In this document: in pieces, positions 1-6,236 of the stretch
How the letters are laid out: the number at the start of each line of letters is the position of its first letter
How positions within the stretch are numbered: the stretch's first letter is position 1
Assembly (NCBI GenBank): GCA_045616945.1
Contig: JAZLHR010000038.1
Coordinates: 1-31,809 of the forward strand
Direction of reading: 5' to 3'
Length of the DNA: 31,809 nucleotides
Origin: UBA6987 sp045616945
GTDB lineage: Bacteria > Bacillota > Clostridia > Lachnospirales > Lachnospiraceae
Notes under the pieces: generated by a model
Seen by the model: the letters and a program-made list of their open reading frames with translations, nothing else
What the model was told of the DNA's origin: nothing
The model's database searches: none
Position numbers and translations under genes: made by a program

Positions 1-409
1 GTTTCAGGATCATCTTGCCGCCTTCGCCTTCGGTGTAGGTGTACTCGCAGACGCCGGGCTGGATGTTGCCTTCCAGGTCAACACACAGCGGATTTTCGAA
101 GCACTGCATGGACCAGCAGTAAATGGTATTGCCGGTCTTCATGTTGATGTCCGCATAATCATAGATTCCGGCGTATTCGAACGCGAAATCGCCGCCCTTG
201 TGCTCTTCGTAGAAAAGCTGGCCGGCAGACTTGGAAGGCTCTGCCTCGGTAGGCTGGTCCTTGGTCTCGCCGCCGGGAGTGGTGGGCTGATCCTGCTGCT
301 TCTCGGTGGGCTTGGGATCGGTACCCTTGGTCTCTTCGGGCTTTTCGCCGCAGGCTGCAAGGCCAAGTACCATAACCACAGCGAGAAGGAGAGCAACTAA
401 CTTTTTCAT
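1..409 (-). CDS. Lipoprotein, probable family 5 (peptide/nickel-type) ABC transporter solute-binding protein, partial
   Basis: The gene starts at ATG 409 behind an AGGAG site (413-420) and runs off the left edge, so only about 136 residues are visible. Residues 1-20 are a classic lipoprotein signal: MKK, a hydrophobic stretch, then the lipobox LAAC with Cys20 as the expected lipidated residue. A Pro/Thr/Lys/Glu-rich linker follows (about residues 21-60), as is usual for Gram-positive tethered lipoproteins. The folded part begins near residue 62. It contains NPLCVDLEGNIQPGV and a TYTEGEGG...MILK stretch, which resemble the early 'NPL..D.dGni.P.la..y....dg...tf.L' region of SBP_bac_5 proteins. 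It would capture a solute outside the cell for an ABC permease. The ligand is unknown, and the permease genes would lie to the left. Confidence 0.7.
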   Translation of the reverse strand, partial: MKKLVALLLAVVMVLGLAACGEKPEETKGTDPKPTEKQQDQPTTPGGETKDQPTEAEPSKSAGQLFYEEHKGGDFAFEYAGIYDYADINMKTGNTIYCWSMQCFENPLCVDLEGNIQPGVCEYTYTEGEGGKMILK

Positions 410-434
410 ATTGTTCCTCCTTTAGATTGATGAG

Positions 435-457
435 CGGGCATATATACGATATGCCCG
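435..457. promoter_or_regulatory. Perfect 9-bp inverted repeat in the lipoprotein leader
   Basis: CGGGCATAT (435-443) and ATATGCCCG (449-457) are perfect inverted repeats separated by 5 bp. They lie just downstream of the expected transcription start (about 470, minus strand) and upstream of the ribosome binding site. This could be a repressor operator or a short RNA stem. The spacing suits a dimeric DNA-binding protein. Confidence 0.5.
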
Positions 458-476
458 ACCGGAAAAAGTATATCGC

Positions 477-506
477 ATTATAACCACAAAGTTATACACA
501 TGTCAA
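477..506 (-). promoter_or_regulatory. Sigma-A promoter of the lipoprotein gene
   Basis: Read on the minus strand, a consensus TTGACA (-35, at 501-506) is followed after 18 bp by a consensus TATAAT (-10, at 477-482). Initiation would fall near 470, giving a leader of about 60 nt to the start at 409. Confidence 0.8.
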
Positions 507-786
507 TAGTCATTTTGGAGTACCGGCCCGCTTAATTTTTTTAAGCATTCCGTGTCTTTTTCTTCACGGCAGTTCCTGCGGGAGAAGAAAAGCAAGGAGA
601 TGCCCCATCTGCGGCGCATATCAGGCTCTTTTTTTGCCATTCCGACGCCTGCGCGTTTAATAAAACAATGTGATTTTATATTTCTATTAATAATCATTTG
701 TCACCGCTGTCCGGTCTGCAGGAAGGTGCTTCTGATTTATTCTCCCGCCGGACCGCATTTTTCTTTTTCGCTGCCCCGTCCGGACA
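507..786. other. Intergenic region without a convincing gene
   Basis: About 280 bp lie between the lipoprotein promoter and the galD terminator. The stretch is AT-rich around 655-700. It has a small dyad, GCTTAA/TTAAGC, flanking a T-run (530-546). No open frame here has a ribosome binding site or recognisable protein features. Confidence 0.6.
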
Positions 787-821
787 CAAAAAACTGCCGC
801 CGGAGCCCATTCCGGCGGCAG
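787..821 (-). terminator. Rho-independent terminator of the galB-galD operon
   Basis: On the minus strand a stem of CTGCCGCCGGA paired with TCCGGCGGCAG (811-821 and 794-804), with a 6-nt loop, is followed by a run of Ts (787-793). It lies 27 bp past the galD stop. Confidence 0.85.
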
Positions 822-847
822 GCACCCTTTTTCATCGGGTCACTTTT

Positions 848-1957
848 TTACATATCCAGATACATATTGCCATCCATGATCAGTCTGGCGCTTCTGTCGA
901 CATAAATGGACTTGCCGTTTTCATCCGAACGAAGGTTTGCGGTCATGATGCCGGTGCTGTGGCGGATGCGCAGCCCCCCCGCAGTATCCTTGCCCTCGGT
1001 GAGACGGGCGATGATGCTTCCTTCGATATTGGCAGCCGTCGCAGCACAGCAGGCAGTCGTGGCCATATAGGCGGGGTTCATCTTGCCGTCGGTAAACATT
1101 CTGCTGGCGATATCCGCATCGGCATCATCGGCAGCGACCCTGGCGACCCAGCCGGCCTTCGGCAGGGTGGGGGCTTCCTTCTTGGCCGTCTCGATGGAGG
1201 TGGCAAGACCGCACTTCACGGCAGCCCAGTCACGGATGTAATCCATCTTCTTCAGGATCTCGTCCTTATTGGCCAAAGCCTGGAACTGAGCGGGGGACTC
1301 ATTGCCCTTCACACCCAGATCCTCTGCGTCGATAAACACATAAGGGCTGGTCGCATCGACAAGGGACACGCGGGCAGTGGTCCCGTCGGGCAGAGTGACT
1401 GTATCGGCAGCATTGCCGGAGGGCAGGACGGAAGGAGTAAAGGTCCCTTCGGGATCGCAGAACTCCAGTCCCATCTTGGAGGAAGGTTCGCAGATACCGG
1501 GCGTAACATAATCGCCGCAGTAATTTACCTTGCCGTCAACGACCGGGACATACATTTTCAGATACTTCTTGGTATTGGTGTTATAGGCACGGACAACGAA
1601 GATCCCATCGTGCTCGGGCTTAACAAAGCCATGCTCGATGGCGTAAGGGCCGACCGCGGTGGAAATGTTGCCGCAGAGAGCCTTGGTGGTCAGACCGGGC
1701 TTGCTGACAAATACCTGATAGAAGGTGAAAGCAATATCCGCACCGTACTGATCGCCGTCGTGGATGACAACGACCTTGCTGGTATTGAGGGTCGCGCCGC
1801 CCAGGCCGTCCATCTGCTTGGGATCGGGATTGCCCATGGCTCTGAGGATGAATTTCTCTCTTGCCTCGATATCCGCAGGCAGATCCTTATCGTAGAACAC
1901 AGCCGCCTTGCTGGTGCCGCCGCGCATGATCGAAACCGGAATTTTGGTATAAGCCAT
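848..1957 (-). CDS. galD: 4-oxalomesaconate tautomerase-like protein (GalD/PrpF family)
   Basis: This 369-residue protein belongs to the PrpF family, which has the diaminopimelate-epimerase fold and moves a double bond by proton abstraction and return. Family hallmarks are MRGGTSK at residues 11-17, the GNPDPKQMDGLGGA stretch at 42-55 followed by TSKV, and a CGN motif at 95-97 holding the presumed catalytic cysteine. GalD interconverts the keto and enol (4-oxalomesaconate) tautomers in gallate catabolism. The assignment rests mainly on its neighbour: the GalB-like gene 57 bp upstream is co-directional and surely co-transcribed. The family also includes methylitaconate and aconitate isomerases, so the exact substrate is inferred. 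An AGGAG-type site precedes ATG 1957. Confidence 0.8.
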   Translation of the reverse strand: MAYTKIPVSIMRGGTSKAAVFYDKDLPADIEAREKFILRAMGNPDPKQMDGLGGATLNTSKVVVIHDGDQYGADIAFTFYQVFVSKPGLTTKALCGNISTAVGPYAIEHGFVKPEHDGIFVVRAYNTNTKKYLKMYVPVVDGKVNYCGDYVTPGICEPSSKMGLEFCDPEGTFTPSVLPSGNAADTVTLPDGTTARVSLVDATSPYVFIDAEDLGVKGNESPAQFQALANKDEILKKMDYIRDWAAVKCGLATSIETAKKEAPTLPKAGWVARVAADDADADIASRMFTDGKMNPAYMATTACCAATAANIEGSIIARLTEGKDTAGGLRIRHSTGIMTANLRSDENGKSIYVDRSARLIMDGNMYLDM

Positions 1958-2014
1958 TCCGTACTCCTTTCTCTCCTGTTCCGGAGATGCAATAATGTCC
2001 TGAGGTTCCCGCGG

Positions 2015-2749
2015 TCAGATCATCGTAACGACGAACGGGAAGTGAGAGGAGAAGGACTCCGCATACTTGTAATCGTTGCAGCCGGAGATTCTTCTTGCGT
2101 GGTTGCCGCGGAGAGAGCATCTGTTCTTGTAGTACTCGATCAGGTGGGACTGTGCCTTGAAGCACTCCATGGCTCTGGCCTTCTTCTCGTAAACGGAGGT
2201 GATGTCTACGATCACGTCGGGCTTGTAGTGGCTGATCTCGGTCTGATGAGGCTCGAAGCCCAGGACCTTCATCTGCTTGGTAACGGTCTGACCCTCGGTG
2301 CGTACACCGGCTGAGTTGGACATAACGCTGCACATGAAGACGAACTTGTTGACCGCATCGTGGTCGGGATTGAGGATATCGTACTCATCGTGGGAAATGA
2401 TGACGGTAGGACGGAAATCGCGGATCTTTCTGACCAGTCTCTCTCTGTCCTCGTCGGTGATGTCGATGGGATAGTCGGTCTTGTGCCAATATTCCATCAT
2501 ATCCGGGGTAAGGCCCAGTTCCGCGGCAGCTGCTCTGCTCTCGGCTTCTCTGGTGGCGGCAACGGACTCATAGGTCTGGCCTTCCTTCTTCCACAGATCG
2601 TTGGACTCGCCGCGGACACCGAGGCTGAGTACAACTACATTGACCTTTGCGCCCTTTTCAAGATAGGAAGCGATGACTCCGCCTGCTCTCCAGACAAAAT
2701 CGGCCGCATGAGCGCTGACAACCAGCAAACGTTCAGATTCGAAACCCAT
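2015..2749 (-). CDS. galB: 4-oxalomesaconate hydratase-like protein (GalB, PIG-L/LmbE fold)
   Basis: This 244-residue protein has the PIG-L/LmbE metal-hydrolase fold. The start is ATG 2749 with GGGAGG at 2754-2760. The usual HPDDE metal motif of the deacetylases is replaced by SAHAADFVWRAGG (His14, Asp17), which from memory is the form in GalB of Pseudomonas putida. A second ligand region, NPDHDAV, is present. GalB hydrates 4-oxalomesaconate to 4-carboxy-4-hydroxy-2-oxoadipate. The galD-like gene follows on the same transcript, and a LysR gene and an aldolase for the product lie alongside, so the hydratase role is much more likely than sugar deacetylation. It is a non-homologous alternative to the LigJ hydratase. 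Confidence 0.8.
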   Translation of the reverse strand: MGFESERLLVVSAHAADFVWRAGGVIASYLEKGAKVNVVVLSLGVRGESNDLWKKEGQTYESVAATREAESRAAAAELGLTPDMMEYWHKTDYPIDITDEDRERLVRKIRDFRPTVIISHDEYDILNPDHDAVNKFVFMCSVMSNSAGVRTEGQTVTKQMKVLGFEPHQTEISHYKPDVIVDITSVYEKKARAMECFKAQSHLIEYYKNRCSLRGNHARRISGCNDYKYAESFSSHFPFVVTMI

Positions 2750-2762
2750 AGTTACCTCCCAA

Positions 2763-2789
2763 AAGTGATATTTTTCAGTTATGTCACTT
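2763..2789. promoter_or_regulatory. Inverted repeat upstream of galB
   Basis: AAGTGATA (2763-2770) and TATGTCACTT (2780-2789) form an imperfect dyad just upstream of the galB ribosome binding site, downstream of the expected galB start of transcription (about 2797). It may be an RNA stem near the binding site or an extra operator. Confidence 0.4.
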
Positions 2790-2816
2790 GATAAACATAC
2801 GCCATTATAGTACAAT
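2788..2816 (+). promoter_or_regulatory. Promoter of the LysR regulator gene
   Basis: TTGATA (2788-2793), 17 bp, TACAAT (2811-2816) on the plus strand. It overlaps a minus-strand TATAAT (2804-2809) that would serve galB, so the two divergent promoters share DNA. The galB promoter has only a poor -35 (ATTTAT or TTTATT near 2826-2832), as expected for an activator-dependent promoter. Confidence 0.65.
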
Positions 2817-2847
2817 ACGCCGGATAATAAATCAAATATATTTATTT

Positions 2848-2878
2848 CATAAAATACATAACAAAAAGTTATTTTATG
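2848..2878. promoter_or_regulatory. LysR-type operator (T-N11-A box in an extended dyad)
   Basis: ATAAC-AAAAA-GTTAT (2858-2872) fits the LysR T-N11-A consensus. It is nested in an outer perfect 9-bp inverted repeat, CATAAAATA (2848-2856) and TATTTTATG (2870-2878). Its centre is about 68 bp upstream of the expected galB transcription start, the classical site for LysR activation. It also lies in the lysR leader, where it could mediate autoregulation. Confidence 0.65.
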
Positions 2879-2890
2879 CCGAGGTGAAAA

Positions 2891-3829
2891 ATGGAAGAGA
2901 TCACTTCCCTGGAAAACAAAGCGCTCAAATACATCCTCGCCGTCTATACCAGCCGCAGCATCACCCGTGCGGCGGAGGAACTGTTCCTCTCCCAGCCGGC
3001 GCTGACGAAATATCTTCAGAATATCGAACAGAAGCTCGGCTTCAAGCTGTTCAGCCGCAGCGGTCACGGGGTGATCCCGACCTGGGAATGTGAGACCATC
3101 ATGGCCCGTGCCAGAGAGATCGCCGCGCTGGAGAACCGTCTGCAGGGCGATATCATCAATATGAAGCATGAACACACAGGCCGCCTCCGCTTTGCGCTGC
3201 CCATCTTCCGGGGCCCGCATATCGTGCCGCGCATCGTCCCCGCCTTTCATGAAAGATACCCGAACGTCGAACTGAAGGTCATCGAATCCGCGGCGCAATC
3301 CTTCGAGGGTCTGCTGCTGAGCGGCAGCGTGGATTTTGCCATCACCAACGTGACCTCCTCCCGGAGCGAGATCCAGACGGATATCATCCGGCAGTATGAT
3401 TTCTACGTCGCCATGGCCAAAAACCATGCGCTCGCGGAAAAATGCCTGATCCGCAGCGGACCGGACCGCGGCCGGGCGGATATCCGCGTCCTGGCAGGGG
3501 AGGAATTCATCCTGCAGACGCCGCGGCAGCTGCCGCGGCAGTTCGCCGGTACCGTCTTCGCGCAGGCGCAGGTGAAGCCGAAGGTGCTTCTGGAGATCCA
3601 GAGCATCGAGACCGCCGCGCGGCTCGTCTCGCAGGACTGCGGCGTCTGCTTCATCCCGGGGACGCATCTGCAGCATCTGAACATTTCGGACAGTCTTTCG
3701 GCCTTCCTGCTGGCCGGCGACGCGCCGAAGCTGGATTTCGGCATCGCCTATCTGAAAGGAATGTATATGCCGGAATATTTCGCCTGCTTTGTCGATCTGT
3801 GCCGCAGCGTTCTCAGTTCGGATATCTAA
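2891..3829 (+). CDS. LysR-family transcriptional regulator of the gal-like genes
   Basis: This is a 312-residue LysR-type regulator. The N-terminal winged helix-turn-helix spans about residues 10-70, with SITRAAEELFLSQPALT as the recognition region and LGFKLFSR following. The rest is a periplasmic-binding-protein-like effector domain (about 95-300), where the co-inducer would bind. The start at 2891 has GAGGTG 7 bp upstream. It is transcribed divergently from galB-galD and followed by the aldolase gene, the standard layout for a local activator. By position it is the counterpart of GalR. The inducer is probably a tricarboxylic pathway intermediate, but this is inference. Confidence 0.88.
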   Translation: MEEITSLENKALKYILAVYTSRSITRAAEELFLSQPALTKYLQNIEQKLGFKLFSRSGHGVIPTWECETIMARAREIAALENRLQGDIINMKHEHTGRLRFALPIFRGPHIVPRIVPAFHERYPNVELKVIESAAQSFEGLLLSGSVDFAITNVTSSRSEIQTDIIRQYDFYVAMAKNHALAEKCLIRSGPDRGRADIRVLAGEEFILQTPRQLPRQFAGTVFAQAQVKPKVLLEIQSIETAARLVSQDCGVCFIPGTHLQHLNISDSLSAFLLAGDAPKLDFGIAYLKGMYMPEYFACFVDLCRSVLSSDI

Positions 3830-3844
3830 AGCCGAATAAAAGCC

Positions 3845-3873
3845 TTGAAAAAGCAGTTCCCGTGTGATAGGAT
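3845..3873 (+). promoter_or_regulatory. Promoter of the aldolase gene
   Basis: TTGAAA (3845-3850), 17 bp, TAGGAT (3868-3873), with TG one base before the -10 (extended -10). The aldolase therefore appears to have its own promoter separate from lysR. Confidence 0.6.
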
Positions 3874-3887
3874 GAGAACCAAGAATG

Positions 3888-3921
3888 CTGCTCATCCGTG
3901 AAAAAGCGAGGGAATGAGCAG
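3888..3921 (+). promoter_or_regulatory. 8-bp inverted repeat in the aldolase leader
   Basis: CTGCTCAT (3888-3895) and ATGAGCAG (3914-3921) are perfect inverted repeats. They sit between the predicted transcription start (about 3880) and the ribosome binding site GGGGAGGT (3921-3928). A stem here would abut the ribosome binding site. Confidence 0.4.
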
Positions 3922-3934
3922 GGGAGGTCAAGCT

Positions 3935-4639
3935 ATGAGATATTCTTTTCCCGAGCTTCTGCCGGAGGAAGTCATTGAACGTGCCAAGAAGCTGAGCGTT
4001 GCACAGATTTGCGACGGTATCAAGGGTGCCAAGCTGGAAGGCGCAGGCGGCGGATGCATGGTTTACGACATGATGCCCGTTGATTCCAAGATGCGCATGA
4101 CCGGTACCGCCATGACGATCGAAACACAGGACGGAGATAATTTCCCCATCCACCTTGTTTGCTATAAGGCCCCCGCTCCCGGTTATGTTGTCGTTGTCGA
4201 CGGCAAGAATTACCAGGGCAGAGCTTACTGCGGTTCCCTGATGCTGTGTGCCTGCGATGCGGTCGGCTATGCCGGACTGGTCGTTGACGGCTGCACCAGA
4301 GACAAGACCGAAGTCTCCGAGATCGGTTTCCCGACCTTCTGCCGCGGCTATATGCCCAAGGGCCCGGTCAAGAAGAACGAAGGCACCATCAATGCTCCCA
4401 TCGTCTGCGGCGGCGTATCCGTAAAGCCCGGCGATCTGGTCGTCGGCGATTATGACGGTGTTGTAGTCGTTCCGCGCGAGCATATCGATGCCGTTCTGGA
4501 GCAGGCTGAGGTCAAGAAGGCTTACGAAGAGAAGCAGGAAGCCAAGATTGCCCTTTACAACAAGAACAAGGCTGCCGGAGAAGAAACGCCCGAGCTCGCT
4601 CCTCAGTGGGTCCTGGATATGATCTCCGAGAACAAATAA
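3935..4639 (+). CDS. galC: 4-hydroxy-4-methyl-2-oxoglutarate / 4-carboxy-4-hydroxy-2-oxoadipate aldolase (RraA-like, GalC/LigK type)
   Basis: This 234-residue protein is a class II (divalent metal) pyruvate aldolase of the RraA-like fold. The start at 3935 is chosen because GGGGAGGT lies 6 bp upstream; an earlier in-frame ATG at 3914 precedes that site. Family signatures are TGTAMTIET and GDNFPIH (residues 57-73), APGYVVVVDG, and the active-site stretch from Gly100 to GLVVDGCTRD (Arg122, Asp123). The enzyme splits the GalB product into pyruvate and oxaloacetate, completing the route begun by galD and galB. RraA proteins that inhibit RNase E share the fold but are shorter and lack the Lys/Glu-rich tail seen here. 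The gene context favours the aldolase. Confidence 0.85.
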   Translation: MRYSFPELLPEEVIERAKKLSVAQICDGIKGAKLEGAGGGCMVYDMMPVDSKMRMTGTAMTIETQDGDNFPIHLVCYKAPAPGYVVVVDGKNYQGRAYCGSLMLCACDAVGYAGLVVDGCTRDKTEVSEIGFPTFCRGYMPKGPVKKNEGTINAPIVCGGVSVKPGDLVVGDYDGVVVVPREHIDAVLEQAEVKKAYEEKQEAKIALYNKNKAAGEETPELAPQWVLDMISENK

Positions 4640-4660
4640 TATCTGCCGCGCAGATACATA

Positions 4661-4702
4661 AAAAGCGCCGCTCCGGCCGCAGGGCCGGAGCGGTGCTTTT
4701 TT
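4661..4702 (+). terminator. Bidirectional terminator between galC and pgi
   Basis: A 14-bp stem, GCGCCGCTCCGGCC (4665-4678) with GGCCGGAGCGGTGC (4683-4696), carries one G-U pair. It is flanked by AAAA on the left and a T-run on the right, so it can stop the convergent galC and pgi transcripts. Confidence 0.9.
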
Positions 4703-4720
4703 CGTGAGGCTGCGCCCCGT

Positions 4721-6070
4721 TTATTTCAGTCTTTCCTTCAGCTTTTCGCCGGCCTCTTCGTAGCCGGGCTTGCCCAGAAGCGCGAACATGTTCTTCTTAT
4801 AGCTTTCCACGCCGGGCTGGTTGAAGGGATTGACGCCCAGCATATAGCCGCTGACGCCGCAGGCAAATTCAAAGAAGTAGAACAGCTCGCCCAGCGCCTC
4901 TGCGGTCATGGCCGGCAGATTGACGATCAGGTTGGGCGTCTTGCCGTCCGTATGGGCCAGCAGGGTCCCCTTCATGGCGCAGTTGTTCACAAAGCTCATG
5001 GTCTTGCCGGCAAGATAATTCAGGCCGTCCAGATCTTCCTCTTCCGCTTCCAGCACGATATCGCGGGAAGGGGTCTCCACATTGACCACGGTCTCGAACA
5101 TGATGCGGGAGCCGTCCTGAATGAACTGGCCCATGGAATGCAGGTCGGTGGTCAGGTCCACGGCTGCCGGGAAGATGCCCTTGCTGTCCTTGCCCTCGCT
5201 CTCACCGTAGAGCTGCTTCCACCATTCGCCCACATAGTGCATGCCGGGCTCATAATTTGCCAGGATTTCGACACTCTTGCCCTGCTTATAGAGGGTATTG
5301 CGTGCGGCGGCATACTGCAGAGCGGGATTCTTCCCGAAGCCTTCGTTCATGCAGATCTCGCGGCCGGCGGCGGCGCCTGCCATAAGCGCGCGGATGTCGA
5401 CGCCCGCGACTGCGATGGGCAGCAAACCAACGGCGGTCAGAACGGAATAACGGCCGCCCACATCATCCGGAACGATAAAGCTCTCATAGCCTTCCCGTGT
5501 CGCCAGGGTCTTCAGAGCCCCTCTGGCGCGGTCGGTCGTAGCGAAAATGCGCTTCGCGGCTTCTTCCTTGCCGACCTGCTTTTCCAGCAGCTTCTTGAAC
5601 ATGCGGAAAGCGATCGCCGGTTCGGTGGTCGTGCCGGACTTGGAGATGACGTTGATGGAGAAGCGCTTGCCCTCCAGTGCCTCCATCAGGCCGGCGGCAT
5701 AGGCCGGGCTCAGCTGATTGCCGATGAAAAAGATCTCCGGTGCCTTGCGGACGGAATTCTTCACGGAAGCGGCAAAGGGATGTCCCAAAAACTCGATCGC
5801 GGCACGGGCGCCCAGGTAGGAACCGCCGATACCGATGACTACCAGCGCATCGCTGTCTTCGCGGATCTTCGCGGCAGCCTTCTCGATGCGTGCGAACTCG
5901 TCCTTATCATAGTCGACGGGAAGATCCAGCCAGCCGAGGAAATCATTGCCCTCGCCCTTTCTGCCCAGCAGAACTTTTTCGGCGGCTGCGGCTGCCTGCT
6001 TTTCTTCTTCAAAAAGAGCCTGATCGAAAAACGGCTCTGCCATCGTGTAATCCAGATTCAAATGCTTCAT
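4721..6070 (-). CDS. pgi: Glucose-6-phosphate isomerase
   Basis: This 449-residue protein has the length typical of Bacillota Pgi, shorter than the roughly 550-residue proteobacterial form. It interconverts glucose 6-phosphate and fructose 6-phosphate in cytosolic glycolysis and gluconeogenesis. Visible signatures are IGIGGSYLGARAA near residue 80, SKSGTTTEPA (phosphate binding), GGRYSVLTAVGLLP, and the C-terminal GVNPFNQPGVESYK with the catalytic lysine region. The start ATG 6070 has AGGAGG 10 bp upstream. It is a single-gene unit with its own promoter and a dyad operator upstream. Confidence 0.97.
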   Translation of the reverse strand: MKHLNLDYTMAEPFFDQALFEEEKQAAAAAEKVLLGRKGEGNDFLGWLDLPVDYDKDEFARIEKAAAKIREDSDALVVIGIGGSYLGARAAIEFLGHPFAASVKNSVRKAPEIFFIGNQLSPAYAAGLMEALEGKRFSINVISKSGTTTEPAIAFRMFKKLLEKQVGKEEAAKRIFATTDRARGALKTLATREGYESFIVPDDVGGRYSVLTAVGLLPIAVAGVDIRALMAGAAAGREICMNEGFGKNPALQYAAARNTLYKQGKSVEILANYEPGMHYVGEWWKQLYGESEGKDSKGIFPAAVDLTTDLHSMGQFIQDGSRIMFETVVNVETPSRDIVLEAEEEDLDGLNYLAGKTMSFVNNCAMKGTLLAHTDGKTPNLIVNLPAMTAEALGELFYFFEFACGVSGYMLGVNPFNQPGVESYKKNMFALLGKPGYEEAGEKLKERLK

Positions 6071-6143
6071 TTCTGCGTCCTCCTGCCTGCGGCTGTTTCT
6101 CCCGCATTCCTTTTTTGTATTATTAAATATCTTTCAGCGGATG

Positions 6144-6176
6144 AAAAATCCCGGCTCGCCCATCGGGAAAGCCGGG
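6144..6176 (-). terminator. Terminator downstream of lplA
   Basis: On the minus strand CCCGGCT and AGCCGGG (6170-6176 and 6150-6156) form a stem followed by ATTTTT (6144-6149). It ends the racemase-yerC-lplA operon. It overlaps the expected pgi transcription start, so it may also form at the 5' end of the pgi mRNA. Confidence 0.65.
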
Positions 6177-6180
6177 AAGC

Positions 6181-6209
6181 ACTATAACACATTTTTCCGT
6201 ATTGTGAAA
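6181..6209 (-). promoter_or_regulatory. pgi promoter
   Basis: On the minus strand the -10 is TATAGT (6181-6186). The -35 region TTTCAC (6204-6209) lies 17 bp upstream and is embedded in the CRP/FNR-like dyad listed separately. The poor -35 match suggests regulation through that dyad. Confidence 0.55.
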
Positions 6210-6219
6210 GGATTCACAA
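6202..6219. promoter_or_regulatory. CRP/FNR-type operator overlapping the pgi promoter
   Basis: TTGTGAA-AGGA-TTCACAA is a perfect dyad. It matches exactly the TGTGA-N6-TCACA consensus used by CRP/FNR-family regulators (half-sites 6203-6207 and 6214-6218). It covers the -35 region of pgi, centred about 36 bp upstream of the predicted start. Confidence 0.65.
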
Positions 6220-6236
6220 CCGAAATTACATTATTT

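Noticed and set aside
698..2314. Plus-strand 538-codon frame opposite galD and galB
   Set aside because: Gly/Ile/Asp-rich shadow of the minus-strand genes with no ribosome binding site or recognisable domain.
2015..2749. LmbE/N-acetylglucosamine deacetylase
   Set aside because: The HPDDE motif is replaced by HAADF as remembered for GalB, and the operon partners belong to 4-oxalomesaconate metabolism.
2750..4483. Long minus-strand frame running upstream of galB, antisense to the LysR and aldolase genes
   Set aside because: galB has a clear ATG with GGGAGG at 2749. The upstream part is antisense to two well-supported genes and shows no protein family features.
3935..4639. RraA inhibitor of RNase E
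   Set aside because: Length, tail and the adjacent GalB/GalD-like and LysR genes favour the metal-dependent aldolase. RNase E control is not expected in this host.
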